Shown here one piece after another: positions 1 to 8,562 of a stretch of 64,000 nt of DNA. The stretch lies in the NCBI RefSeq assembly GCF_004402045.1, contig NZ_SOMG01000016.1, positions 124,001 to 188,000 on the forward strand, written 5' to 3'. Numbering within the stretch: position 1 is the stretch's first letter; every line of letters begins with the position of its first letter. Source of the stretch: Lelliottia nimipressuralis. Lineage in GTDB: Bacteria; Pseudomonadota; Gammaproteobacteria; Enterobacterales; Enterobacteriaceae. The translations under genes were made by a program, and so were the position numbers. A model generated the notes under the pieces. It ran no database searches. It had not been told where the DNA came from and worked only from the letters and a program-made list of their open reading frames with translations.

Positions 1-825
1 TTTCGCCAGCATCGTCTGCGTGTCGAAGAACGGGACCGGATCGATAACCTGGCTTATCAGCTGCCCGCGCAGTTCCCGGGCTGGCTGGCTCAGGCCCAGC
101 AGCTTGCGCGCCGCCTGGTTGATCACTTCAATCCGCCGCCGATCGTCAATGGCAATCACTCCTTCATAAATAGACTCCATCATCGCCTTTTGCTGGCGCA
201 CCAGCAGCCCGATTTCTCGCGGTTCAAGGGAGAAAATCTGCTTCTTAATACTGCGGGTAAAGAACCAGGAGAAGATAAAGAGGGCAATCAGCAACAGCAC
301 GGCGGCAATCAGGATATTGACCACTTTACTAACGGTAATGGTATCAAGGTAGCTGGTGAGATAGCCTACCGAGACAATGCCTACTACCTGACCGGCATCG
401 TTGAAAATGGGGGCTTTACTGCGCAGCGAAATACCCAGCCCGCCTTTGCGGATGGTAGTGGTGCTTTTACCCTGCAAAACGGCTTCATTGTCACCGCCTA
501 CCAGCGTTGTACCTACTCTGTCGGCAAAGACGGAGTGAAAAAGATGCTGGCCCTTATTATCACCAATCACAATAAAGCTGGCGTCACTGTGCGCAGACAT
601 CTTCTGCATAAAATCATGGATGGCGTTGATATTTTTTTGTTCGACTTCATTACGCAATGTCGGAATAAGCGCTATCTCTTCAGCCTGTATTTTGGCGCGG
701 GCGCTCATTTCCTGATAAAGCTGTTTGCCGACATCGACGTAATAATATCCGCCCAGTAACGCAAAAAGTACTGAGAAAAAGGCAACCAGCGAAATAAACA
801 GCTTAATCTGGAAAGAGACTTTCAT
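1..825 (-). CDS. citA: CitA/DpiB-type citrate sensor histidine kinase, N-terminal part (cut by window edge)
   Basis: Membrane sensor of the two-component pair that switches on citrate fermentation. Reading the minus strand from the ATG at 825 gives 275 codons without a stop, running off the left edge. Visible parts are a short cytoplasmic start MKVSFQIK, a first membrane helix (about residues 8-26), a periplasmic sensing domain ending in a RKGGLGISLRSKAPIF segment typical of CitA/DpiB/DcuS sensors, a second helix (about 175-200, VNILIAAVLLLIALFIF) and the start of a cytoplasmic PAS domain (ESIYEGVIAIDDRRRIEVIN). The kinase core and the expected citB partner lie outside the window. It is divergent from the citrate operon, the usual arrangement, so citrate as ligand is a good inference; a related C4-dicarboxylate ligand is the alternative. 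Confidence 0.88.
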   Translation of the reverse strand, partial: MKVSFQIKLFISLVAFFSVLFALLGGYYYVDVGKQLYQEMSARAKIQAEEIALIPTLRNEVEQKNINAIHDFMQKMSAHSDASFIVIGDNKGQHLFHSVFADRVGTTLVGGDNEAVLQGKSTTTIRKGGLGISLRSKAPIFNDAGQVVGIVSVGYLTSYLDTITVSKVVNILIAAVLLLIALFIFSWFFTRSIKKQIFSLEPREIGLLVRQQKAMMESIYEGVIAIDDRRRIEVINQAARKLLGLSQPARELRGQLISQVIDPVPFFDTQTMLAK

Positions 826-1170
826 AACTATCACGCGAGGTAGCGACAAAGATGGACAATATATCATCTTTTTTCGTGCGGATGCCCGCTTTGCCGAAAA
901 CTTGTGATCCCTTGCACAGCAGGGTCTGTAAAAGATTTATCTTAAAGGCTGGCCTGCTTCAGGCTGCGCGAACAAATGTTATTTGTTTGTTCAATTCGGA
1001 AAAGAAACCATAAAAACCACGCGAATAAATAAGGCATAAATCACATTAAATAAAAGAAACCATTAAAACCATAGTGGCCATTAAAACTTCGCTTTTAATA
1101 TGCCTTTCCTCACATAAAGTAAGCCTTTGTGACTCTAAGCTGAACGCACAAAATAACTAAGGGGCTTATT
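826..1170. promoter_or_regulatory. divergent citA / cit operon control region with repeated sites
   Basis: This 345-base AT-rich gap has no gene. It holds a near-exact direct repeat, agaaaccataaaaacca at 1003-1019 and agaaaccattaaaacca at 1055-1071, 52 bases apart (about five helical turns). A partial third copy ccattaaaac is at 1078-1087. An inverted repeat aacaaat-gtt-atttgtt lies at 971-987. Such repeats between a response-regulator system and its target operon suggest CitB binding sites, but no CitB site was verified. Confidence 0.5.
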
Positions 1171-2532
1171 ATGAGCACAACTGACGATTCTTTCTCTGTT
1201 ACCCACGACCCGATTGAAATTCAGCGACCTTCGCTCAAAGAGCGCTGGTGGCATATTATGGATACCTGGAAAATCGGGATTATTCCTCTGCCACTGTTTG
1301 TTCTGGCGGGTGTACTGATTGCCATTGATTGTCTGGGCGGAAAACTGCCGAGCGACATCGTGGTGATGGTGGCTACGCTGGCGTTCTTCGGCTTTGCCTG
1401 CGGCGAGTTTGGTAAACGCCTGCCGATTGTCGGCAAGCTCGGCGCGGCGGCAATCTGCGCCACCTTTATTCCTTCCGCACTGGTTTACTACGGCCTGCTG
1501 CCGGATGTGGTAGTCGAGTCCACGACCAAGTTCTACAAATCCACCAACATTCTCTACCTCTACATATGCTGCATTATTGTCGGCAGCATCATGAGTATGA
1601 ACCGCACCGTGCTGATTCAGGGCTTCCTGCGCATCTTCTTCCCGATGCTGTGCGGTGAAATCGTCGGCATGATTGTCGGGATGGGCGTCGGTATCGCCCT
1701 GGGCCTTGAACCGTTCCAGATCTTCTTCTTTATTATTCTGCCGATCATGGCGGGCGGCGTAGGAGAAGGGGCGATCCCGCTTTCCATCGGCTATGCCACT
1801 TTGCTCCATATGGACCAGGGCGTGGCGCTCGGTCGCGTGCTGCCGATGGTGATGCTCGGCGGTCTGACCGCAATTATTATCTCCGGCTGTCTGAACCAGC
1901 TTGGTAAACGCTACCCGCACCTGACCGGTGAAGGCCAGCTGATGCCTAACCGCGCGAATGCGGATACCACCGTCTCTCAGCCTGCATTCTCTGGCAAAGC
2001 AGACGTGACCACTATCGCCTCCGGCGCGCTGCTGGCGGTACTGCTCTACATGCTGGGCATGCTCGGCCACAAGCTGATTGGCCTGCCTGCACCGGTTGGC
2101 ATGCTGTTTATGGCGGTACTGGTGAAGCTCTGCAACGGCGCCTCTCCGCGCCTGCTGGAAGGCTCTCAGGTAGTGTACAAATTCTTCCAGACCTCTGTGA
2201 CCTACCCAATCCTGTTTGCCGTCGGCGTGGCTATTACCCCGTGGCACGAACTGGTCGCGGCCTTCACCGTCAGCAACCTGCTGGTGATTGTCAGCACCGT
2301 TTCTGCACTGGTCGCCACGGGATTCTTCGTCGGCAAAAAGATTGGTATGCACCCGATTGATGTCGCCATCGTTTCCTGCTGCCAGAGCGGCCAGGGCGGT
2401 ACCGGCGACGTGGCGATCCTGACCGCAGGCAACCGTATGAGCCTGATGCCGTTCGCCCAGATTGCTACCCGTATCGGCGGCGCGATTAACGTCTCTATCT
2501 CACTGCTGATTCTGGGCAACTTCCTCGTTTAA
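1171..2532 (+). CDS. 2-hydroxycarboxylate (2HCT) family citrate transporter
   Basis: Inner-membrane secondary transporter, 453 residues with about eleven hydrophobic segments, expected to import citrate for the lyase encoded downstream. Two re-entrant-loop signatures of the 2HCT family are visible: MAGGVGEG near residues 193-200 and GQGGTGDVA near 407-415. The conserved arginine that binds a substrate carboxylate is in ATRIGG near 434. As I recall the families, the GGVG and GGTG loops resemble CitP/CimH/MaeN (H+-coupled or exchange type) more than Klebsiella CitS, which has GGGNG and GGSG. The gene is therefore left without the citS symbol. It is the first gene of the cit operon, 17 bases before the FAH-family gene. 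Malate transport or citrate/product exchange is possible. Confidence 0.88.
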   Translation: MSTTDDSFSVTHDPIEIQRPSLKERWWHIMDTWKIGIIPLPLFVLAGVLIAIDCLGGKLPSDIVVMVATLAFFGFACGEFGKRLPIVGKLGAAAICATFIPSALVYYGLLPDVVVESTTKFYKSTNILYLYICCIIVGSIMSMNRTVLIQGFLRIFFPMLCGEIVGMIVGMGVGIALGLEPFQIFFFIILPIMAGGVGEGAIPLSIGYATLLHMDQGVALGRVLPMVMLGGLTAIIISGCLNQLGKRYPHLTGEGQLMPNRANADTTVSQPAFSGKADVTTIASGALLAVLLYMLGMLGHKLIGLPAPVGMLFMAVLVKLCNGASPRLLEGSQVVYKFFQTSVTYPILFAVGVAITPWHELVAAFTVSNLLVIVSTVSALVATGFFVGKKIGMHPIDVAIVSCCQSGQGGTGDVAILTAGNRMSLMPFAQIATRIGGAINVSISLLILGNFLV

Positions 2533-2549
2533 GTTTTCAGGAAAGAACA

Positions 2550-3413
2550 ATGAAACTCGCAAGCTTTTTATACCAGGGAAAACGCAGCTACGGCATCGTC
2601 CAGGCCGAAGGTGTGATTGATTTACGTCGCCGTCTGGGCGACCAGTACAGCGACCTCAAAGCGCTGCTGCAGGGCAACGGGCTGGCGCAGGCCACCCGCT
2701 ATATCAACGATGCGGTGGATGTGCCGATGAGCGCCATCACCTTCTTACCGGTGATTGAGCAGCCGGAAAAAATTCTCTGCGTGGGCATGAACTACGCCGA
2801 CAAGCGCAAGGAGTTTGACCAGCATAACCCGGCCCCGACGCTGTTTGTCCGCTTCCCGGATTCACAGACCGGACATAACGAGCCGGTGCTGAAGCCGCGC
2901 CACTCCAGCGAATTCGACTACGAAGGCGAGCTGGCGGTGATCATCGGTAAAGGCGGGGAGAACATCAGCCGCAACGACGCCCTGCGCCACGTGGCCGGTT
3001 ACAGCTGCTACATGGATGGCTCCGCCCGCGACTGGCAGCACACCTGGTTTACGGCCGGTAAAAACTGGCGTCAGACCGGCGCGTTCGGCCCGTGGATGGC
3101 GACGGCCGATGAGATCCCGGACCCGCACCAGCTTGCGATCCGCACCTGGCTGAACGGCCGCATGGTGCAGGAAGACAACACCAGCAGCATGATCCACAAG
3201 GTGGCGGAGCTTATCGAATACATCAGCACCTTCACCCGCTTAAGCCCGGGCGATGTGATCATCACCGGCTCCCCTGGCGGCGTGGGTAAAAAGCGTAACC
3301 CGCCGCTGTTTATGAAAGAGGGCGATCGCATTGAGGTGGAGATCGAGCATATCGGTCATCTGAGCAACGTGATCGTGGAAGCGCCAGCCGTCGGGCTTGC
3401 GGCAGCACACTAG
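2550..3413 (+). CDS. FAH-family (fumarylacetoacetate hydrolase fold) protein in the citrate operon, possible oxaloacetate decarboxylase
   Basis: This 287-residue protein has the FAH fold. A short N-terminal part (1-70) is followed by the catalytic domain with metal ligands E125 and E127 (FDYEGELAVIIG) and D156 (YMDGSARD), a lysine at 171, and the family loop GSPGGVGKKRNPP at 240-252. FAH relatives cleave or decarboxylate acidic 3-oxo acids using Mg2+ or Mn2+; mammalian FAHD1 is an oxaloacetate decarboxylase. The E127-to-D156 spacing equals that in FAHD1 as I recall it. The lid motif reads NYADKRKEF, with lysine where FAHD1 has the catalytic histidine. Genes on both sides (transporter 17 bases before, citC 13 bases after) place it in citrate metabolism. 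Oxaloacetate decarboxylation or tautomer handling is inference; a ureidoglycolate-lyase-like label would rest on fold only. Confidence 0.85.
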   Translation: MKLASFLYQGKRSYGIVQAEGVIDLRRRLGDQYSDLKALLQGNGLAQATRYINDAVDVPMSAITFLPVIEQPEKILCVGMNYADKRKEFDQHNPAPTLFVRFPDSQTGHNEPVLKPRHSSEFDYEGELAVIIGKGGENISRNDALRHVAGYSCYMDGSARDWQHTWFTAGKNWRQTGAFGPWMATADEIPDPHQLAIRTWLNGRMVQEDNTSSMIHKVAELIEYISTFTRLSPGDVIITGSPGGVGKKRNPPLFMKEGDRIEVEIEHIGHLSNVIVEAPAVGLAAAH

Positions 3414-3426
3414 GTAAGGCGGCAGC

Positions 3427-4449
3427 ATGCAATCGCAACCCATCGATTTTCGCCACACGCTGGTGGCGAAGCACCCGGAACGTTTAAGCCAGATCCGTTA
3501 CCTGCTGGCCGACAGCGGCCTTGGCCTGGACAACGACATCACGCTTTTCGTCGAAGCCTGGTCCGGCTCGCAGCTGGTGGGTTGCGCAGGGCTTGCCGCC
3601 AACGTCATCAAATGCGTGGCGGTCAACGAGCAGCTTCGTGGCGAGAACCTCAGCGCGCGCCTGCTGGCAGAGGTGCAAAATGCGGCGCTGGAGCGCGGCC
3701 ATTTTCATCTTTTCCTCTGCACGCGTCCGTGCAACAAGGAGCGCTTTGCCCGCAGCGGTTTCTGGCCGATTGCCCAGAGCGGTAACAATGCGGTGCTGAT
3801 GGAGAACACCCCGCAGGGCATCGAACGTTACTGCCGGTCCCTCTCCAGGATGCGTAAATGTGGGGAAAAAATTGGCGCGATAGTGATGAACGCCAATCCG
3901 TTCACCCTCGGCCACCGCCATCTGGTGGAGCAGGCGGCAGGGCAGTGCGATGCCCTGCACCTGTTCGTGGTGCGTGAAGATGCCTCGTTCTTCCCGTTTA
4001 GCGCGCGCCTCGAGATGGTTCGTGCGGGCGTGGCGCATCTGCCGAACGTGGTGGTACACGAAGGCTCGCAGTACATCATCTCCCGCGCCACCTTCCCGGC
4101 CTACTTCCTGAAGGAGACCGGCAAAGTGCAGCAGGCGTGGAGCGAAATCGACGTGCTGATCTTCCGGGACTTCATCGCCCCGGCGCTGGGGATTACCCAT
4201 CGCTTTATTGGCTCGGAGCCGTTTTGCGATATCACCCGTCAGTACAACCAGACGCTGCACGACCTGCTCGCCTCGCATATCGAAGTTGTGGAAATGCCGC
4301 GCATCAAGGCCACCGGCAACGCCATTTCAGCGTCCGAAGTGCGCCGCTTACTGAAGACACAGCAGTTTTCCCGGATCCGGGAGATTGTCCCGGACTCCAC
4401 CTTCGCGCACCTCGAAACACATTACCGTGCGAGTGCGGAAGTCGCTTAA
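3427..4449 (+). CDS. citC: [citrate (pro-3S)-lyase] ligase
   Basis: Acetylates the thiol of the prosthetic group on CitD with acetate and ATP, turning citrate lyase into its active form. It is 340 residues, slightly shorter than E. coli CitC (about 352). The N-terminal third looks like a GNAT acetyltransferase (ENLSARLLAEVQNAALERG near 73-91). The C-terminal two-thirds is a nucleotidyltransferase with MNANPFTLGHRHL at 154-166 (the HxGH-type motif) and ISAS near 300. The start at 3427 lies 13 bases after the FAH-family gene, with a taaggcgg ribosome site. It is the third gene of the cit operon. Confidence 0.96.
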   Translation: MQSQPIDFRHTLVAKHPERLSQIRYLLADSGLGLDNDITLFVEAWSGSQLVGCAGLAANVIKCVAVNEQLRGENLSARLLAEVQNAALERGHFHLFLCTRPCNKERFARSGFWPIAQSGNNAVLMENTPQGIERYCRSLSRMRKCGEKIGAIVMNANPFTLGHRHLVEQAAGQCDALHLFVVREDASFFPFSARLEMVRAGVAHLPNVVVHEGSQYIISRATFPAYFLKETGKVQQAWSEIDVLIFRDFIAPALGITHRFIGSEPFCDITRQYNQTLHDLLASHIEVVEMPRIKATGNAISASEVRRLLKTQQFSRIREIVPDSTFAHLETHYRASAEVA

Positions 4450-4465
4450 CTACCAGGAATTTATC

Positions 4466-4759
4466 ATGAAAATTGTAAGGGAGGCGCTGGCCGGAACGCA
4501 GGAGTCCAGCGACCTGATGGTGAAAATCGCTCCCGCTCACGGCGAGCTGGAGATAGTCATCCACAGTGAAGTGATTAAGCAGTTTGGCGAGCAAATTCGC
4601 CAGGTGGTCAACGACACATTGCGCGCCATGAACGTGCACCAGGGATTAATCATTATTGAAGACAAAGGGGCGCTGGACTGTGTGATCCGCGCCCGCCTGC
4701 AAAGCGCGCTGATGCGTGCCGCCGATGACCAGGCCATCAACTGGGGGGCGCTGAAATGA
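4466..4759 (+). CDS. citD: citrate lyase acyl carrier protein (gamma subunit)
   Basis: Small carrier subunit of citrate lyase, 97 residues. It carries the phosphoribosyl-dephospho-CoA arm on Ser14, visible in the GTQESSDL motif. The ATG at 4466 was chosen because it gives the family's usual length and puts the serine at position 14; the frame stays open further upstream. The last four bases overlap the citE start (ATGA), which suggests coupled translation of carrier and lyase subunits. Confidence 0.96.
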   Translation: MKIVREALAGTQESSDLMVKIAPAHGELEIVIHSEVIKQFGEQIRQVVNDTLRAMNVHQGLIIIEDKGALDCVIRARLQSALMRAADDQAINWGALK

Positions 4760-5631
4760 GCAAACTCCGCCGCAGTATGCTGTTCCTGCCCGGCGCCAAC
4801 GCCGCCATGCTCTCCACCGCGTTTATCTACCGCCCGGACTCCATCATGTTTGACCTTGAAGATGCGGTCGCCCTGCGTGAAAAAGACACCGCACGCATGC
4901 TGGTGTTCCACGCGCTACAGCACCCGATGTATCAGGATATCGAAACCGTGGTGCGCATTAACCCGTTGAGCACGCCGTTTGGCCTGCTGGATCTGGAGGC
5001 CGCCGTGCATGCTGGCGTGGACGTGATCCGCCTGCCGAAAACCGACACGCCGGAAGATATCTACGAGCTGGAAGGCCACCTGGAGCGCATTGAACGTGAA
5101 TGCGGACGCAAGGTTGGCTCCACCCGCGTAATGGCGGCGATCGAGTCGGCCATTGGCGTCATCAACGCCGTGGCGATTGCCCGCAGCTCCCCGCGCTTAA
5201 TTGGCATCGCGCTGGCGGCCTTTGACTACGTCATGGACATGCAGACCGAGCGCGGCGACGGCACCGAGCTGTTCTATGCCCGCTGTGCCGTACTGCATGC
5301 CGCCCGCGCTGCGGGCATCGATGCCTTCGACGTGGTGTGGTCAGACGTTAACGACGAGGCCGGGTTCCTGCGCGAGGTCGATCTGATCCGCAAGATGGGC
5401 TTTAACGGTAAATCGCTGATCAACCCGCGCCAGATTGACCTGCTGCATAACGCTTACGCCCCGACGCAGGAAGAGGTGGATCACGCGAAACGCGTGATTG
5501 AAGCCGCAGAAGAGGGCGAACGTAACGGTCTCGGCGTGGTGTCGCTCAACGGCAAAATGGTCGATGCCCCGATAATTAACCACGCGCAGGTAGTGCTCGA
5601 GCGCGCAGCGGCCTCCGGCGTGCGTCGTTAA
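4756..5631 (+). CDS. citE: citrate lyase beta subunit (citryl-ACP lyase)
   Basis: Splits citryl-ACP into oxaloacetate and acetyl-ACP. At 291 residues it has the HpcH/HpaI TIM-barrel pattern: SMLFLPG near the start, the metal and substrate region [10 protein letters not shown] near residues 29-38, VRINP near 69, and a conserved acidic segment [13 protein letters not shown] near 130. It overlaps citD by 4 bases and is followed 10 bases later by citF, so the three subunits are made from one message. Confidence 0.96.
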   Translation: MSKLRRSMLFLPGANAAMLSTAFIYRPDSIMFDLEDAVALREKDTARMLVFHALQHPMYQDIETVVRINPLSTPFGLLDLEAAVHAGVDVIRLPKTDTPEDIYELEGHLERIERECGRKVGSTRVMAAIESAIGVINAVAIARSSPRLIGIALAAFDYVMDMQTERGDGTELFYARCAVLHAARAAGIDAFDVVWSDVNDEAGFLREVDLIRKMGFNGKSLINPRQIDLLHNAYAPTQEEVDHAKRVIEAAEEGERNGLGVVSLNGKMVDAPIINHAQVVLERAAASGVRR

Positions 5632-5641
5632 GGATTACACA

Positions 5642-7159
5642 ATGAATCAGACAGAACTTCTCCATGTGAATTTTCCCCATTTGCGGGATTTAAAACCCTT
5701 TGATACTGCGCACAGCGCGACGCCGTGGCTGGCAGACAGCGAGGCTAAACATAACCGAAAATTGTGTGCGACCGTTGAAGAGGCCGTATTACGCAGCGGT
5801 CTGCAGGACGGGATGACCATCTCCTTCCACCACGCATTCCGCGAAGGTGACCGGGTGATCAATACCGTTGTGGCGCTGCTGGCACGGATGGGCTTTAAAA
5901 ACCTGACGCTGGCCTCCAGCTCGCTGATGACCTGTAACGACGCGCTGATCGAACATATTGAGAGCGGCGTCATCACCCGGATTTACACCTCCGGCATGCG
6001 CGGCAAGCTGGCGGATGCCATCTCGCACGGGCTGATGGACGAGCCGGTGCAAATTCACTCTCACGGCGGGCGCGTCAAGCTGCTGCAGGACGGCGAGCTG
6101 AATATCGACGTGGCGTTTCTCGGCGTGCCGTGCAGCGATGAATTTGGCAACGCCAACGGCACGCACGGCAAATCCTGCTGCGGCTCGCTGGGCTACGCCA
6201 TGGTGGACGCGCACTTCGCCCGTAAGGTGGTGCTGCTGACCGAAGAGCTGGTGCCGTTCCCCAATATGCCTGCCAGCCTGGTGCAGGACCAGGTGGACTA
6301 CATCGTGCAGGTCGAGAGCGTCGGCGACCCGGCGAAAATCAGCGTCGGTGCGGCGCGCGTTACCAGCAACCCGCGCGAGCTGATGATCGCCCGCTATGCA
6401 GCAGACGTGATTGAACACTCCGGCTATTTCAAACCCGGCTTCTCGATGCAGACCGGCTCCGGCGCGGCGGCCACCGCCTGCACGCGCTTTATGGAAGAGA
6501 AGATGGAGCGCAGCGGCGTTAAGGCACGCTTTGCGCTCGGCGGCATCACCGGCAGCCTGGTGGATTTGCACGAGAAGGGGCTTATCGAAAAGCTGCTCGA
6601 TACCCAGTGCTTTGACGGCCAGGCGGCGGCCTCGCTGGCGCGTAACCCGAACCACGTGGAGATTTCCACCAACGTCTACGCCAACCCTGGCAGCAAAGCG
6701 GCGAGCTGCGACCAGCTCGACGTGGTGATCCTCAGCGCCCTGGAAATTGACGTCGATTTCAACGTTAACGTCATCACCGGCTCCGACGGCGTGATGCGCG
6801 GCGCGTCTGGCGGGCACTGCGACGTCGCCGCCGCAGCAAACCTGACCATCGTTGTTGCGCCGCTGCTGCGCAGCCGTATTCCAACGGTGGTGAAGCGCGT
6901 TACCACGCGCCTCACGCCGGGGGAGAGCATTGACGTGCTGGTCACCGACCACGGCATTGCGGTCAACCCGGCGCGCCCGGAAATCCGCGAGCGGCTGCTG
7001 GAAGCAGGACTCAAAGTTGTGGATATCAGCGCGCTTTACGAGCGGGCGATTTCCCTGACCGGCGTACCTAAACCGATTGAATTTACAGACAAAATCGTCG
7101 GGGTGATCCGCTACCGCGACGGCAGCGTGATCGACACCGTACGACAGGTGAAGGAGTAG
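5642..7159 (+). CDS. citF: citrate lyase alpha subunit (citrate:acetyl-ACP transferase)
   Basis: Exchanges the acetyl group on CitD for citrate, giving citryl-ACP and acetate. The 505-residue length is normal for CitF. Visible segments include FHHAFREGDRVIN near 60, IHSHGGRVKLL near 140, GANGTHGKSCCGSLG-like glycine and cysteine residues near 175-185, and the CoA-transferase-like stretch GSDGVMRGASGGHCDVA near 381-397. It lies between citE and citX, with two bases to citX, so it is part of the same operon. Confidence 0.97.
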   Translation: MNQTELLHVNFPHLRDLKPFDTAHSATPWLADSEAKHNRKLCATVEEAVLRSGLQDGMTISFHHAFREGDRVINTVVALLARMGFKNLTLASSSLMTCNDALIEHIESGVITRIYTSGMRGKLADAISHGLMDEPVQIHSHGGRVKLLQDGELNIDVAFLGVPCSDEFGNANGTHGKSCCGSLGYAMVDAHFARKVVLLTEELVPFPNMPASLVQDQVDYIVQVESVGDPAKISVGAARVTSNPRELMIARYAADVIEHSGYFKPGFSMQTGSGAAATACTRFMEEKMERSGVKARFALGGITGSLVDLHEKGLIEKLLDTQCFDGQAAASLARNPNHVEISTNVYANPGSKAASCDQLDVVILSALEIDVDFNVNVITGSDGVMRGASGGHCDVAAAANLTIVVAPLLRSRIPTVVKRVTTRLTPGESIDVLVTDHGIAVNPARPEIRERLLEAGLKVVDISALYERAISLTGVPKPIEFTDKIVGVIRYRDGSVIDTVRQVKE

Positions 7160-7161
7160 TT

Positions 7162-7701
7162 ATGACAACAGCGACACCCGTGCGGACGGGTGTCAGCCTG
7201 GACGAACTGCTGACGGCGAAAGAGCGCCGCGCAGCGCGTCAGGTTGACATGCTTGAGCACTATCAACAACCGGTGATTTCCCTCACGCTGGTTACGCCAG
7301 GGGAAATCAAAGACAGCCTGCGCTATCGCAACACCATGGGCGTGGCGCTGCAGATGTGCGACCAGCTGCTGTGGGAAAACCGCTGGCAGGTGCTGGACCG
7401 CCAGGTGCTGTGGCTCCCGACCGGGCCGGAAGCCCTGTGGTGCGTGGCCCATCCTGCGGTGGAAATCAAAGCGCACTGTGCGGAGCTGGAGCAAACGCAT
7501 CCGCTCGGCAGACTGTGGGATCTGGATGTGATCTGCCCTCAGCACGGCCATGTAGGGCGTCAGTCGCTGGGGGCGAATCTCAGACGCTGCCTGATCTGCG
7601 ACGAGCCCGCGCATGCCTGCTCCCGTTCGCGGAACCATCCCGTTGAGCTGGTGGTTTCCCGCGTGGAGAAGATGATCGATGACTGGTTTGCTCGCGACTA
7701 A
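7162..7701 (+). CDS. citX: apo-citrate lyase phosphoribosyl-dephospho-CoA transferase
   Basis: Attaches the triphosphoribosyl-dephospho-CoA precursor made by CitG to Ser14 of CitD. It is 179 residues, close to the family norm of about 183. The nucleotidyl-transfer motif is GRLWDLDV near residues 116-123. A C-terminal CLICDEPAHACSRSR stretch matches the usual CitX cysteine and histidine segment. It begins two bases after citF and its 3' end overlaps citG by 23 bases, so CitX and CitG output is probably linked by translation. In Haemophilus and some others citX and citG are fused; here they are separate. Confidence 0.96.
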   Translation: MTTATPVRTGVSLDELLTAKERRAARQVDMLEHYQQPVISLTLVTPGEIKDSLRYRNTMGVALQMCDQLLWENRWQVLDRQVLWLPTGPEALWCVAHPAVEIKAHCAELEQTHPLGRLWDLDVICPQHGHVGRQSLGANLRRCLICDEPAHACSRSRNHPVELVVSRVEKMIDDWFARD

Positions 7702-8482
7702 ACCCTGCCCGGCTGACGTGCCAGCGCTTGTCGAAGCGGCGCTGTGGCAGGAGCTGGAACTGACGCCCAAGCCGGGGCTGGTAGACAAGCTTAATAACGG
7801 CTCCCATCGCGATATGGACCACGCGCTGTTTGTCCGCAGCATTGCGGCGATTACGCCGTGGTTTTCGCGCTTTGCTGAACTGGGTAACGCGCATGCAGAT
7901 AAACCCGCTGACGAGCAGTTACGGGTTCTCCGCCCGATGGGGATGGCCTGCGAGCAGGCGATGTATGCCGCAACGAACGGGGTGAACACGCATAAAGGCG
8001 GTATTTTTGCCCTGGGCTTACTGTGCTTTGCCGCCGGGCGCGTGAAAAAAGTCTCCGCAGACAACCTCTGTTGTGAGGTGAGTAACATCTGCAACGGGCT
8101 GGTTTCGCGGGAGCTGGCCGCACGCAGCGGACAGGCGACCGCGGGCGAGCGGCAATTTCAGCAGTACGGCTTAACGGGCGCGCGCGGTGAGGCAGAGAGT
8201 GGCTTTGCAACGGTACGTAAGGCGCTGGCGCAGTGGAAAGGACATTCCCTTCACGGCCTGCTGTTACGCCTGATGGCGATAAATCAGGACAGCAACCTGG
8301 TTTCGCGCGGCGGCATTGAGGGGCTGCGCTACGTTCAGGGCTACGCACGGGAATTACTGGCTGACGGCTGGGACCGCGAGGCGTTGCTCAGAATGGATAA
8401 CGCATTGATTAAACGAAACCTGAGTCCGGGCGGCAGTGCGGATTTGCTGTCGGTGGGGTGGGTGCTTTCTGCAATAAAATAG
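7679..8482 (+). CDS. citG: triphosphoribosyl-dephospho-CoA synthase
   Basis: Makes the prosthetic-group precursor of citrate lyase from dephospho-CoA and ATP. It is 267 residues, somewhat shorter at the N-terminus than E. coli CitG (about 292). The conserved blocks are LTPKPGLVDKLNNGSHRDMD near 25-44, GVNTHKGGIFALGL near 101-114, GLTGARGEAESGF near 162-174, and the terminal NLSPGGSADLL. The start overlaps the end of citX. It is the last gene of the operon; a REP repeat begins at its stop codon. Confidence 0.95.
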   Translation: MTGLLATKPCPADVPALVEAALWQELELTPKPGLVDKLNNGSHRDMDHALFVRSIAAITPWFSRFAELGNAHADKPADEQLRVLRPMGMACEQAMYAATNGVNTHKGGIFALGLLCFAAGRVKKVSADNLCCEVSNICNGLVSRELAARSGQATAGERQFQQYGLTGARGEAESGFATVRKALAQWKGHSLHGLLLRLMAINQDSNLVSRGGIEGLRYVQGYARELLADGWDREALLRMDNALIKRNLSPGGSADLLSVGWVLSAIK

Positions 8483-8556
8483 CCGGGTGGCGGCTACGCC
8501 TTACCCGGCCTACGGTCTGGTTTTGTAGGCCCGGTAAGCGCAGCGCCACCGGGCAT
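8481..8556. repeat. REP pair (BIME) after citG
   Basis: Two REP-type palindromes in opposite orientation, about 8481-8513 (gccgggtggcggctacgcc) and 8525-8556 (gtaggcccggtaagcgcagc). They lie between the convergent ends of citG and nupG. The first overlaps the citG stop codon. Such units usually protect 3' ends of messages. Confidence 0.85.
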
Positions 8557-8562
8557 AGCATA

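Noticed and set aside
1135-2352. 405-codon minus-strand frame opposite the 2HCT transporter gene
   Set aside because: It is a shadow of a clear transporter gene; the product is low-complexity, rich in His, Gln, Arg and Asp, with no family resemblance.
5789-6952. 387-codon minus-strand frame opposite citF
   Set aside because: Shadow frame; the sense strand is a full-length CitF.
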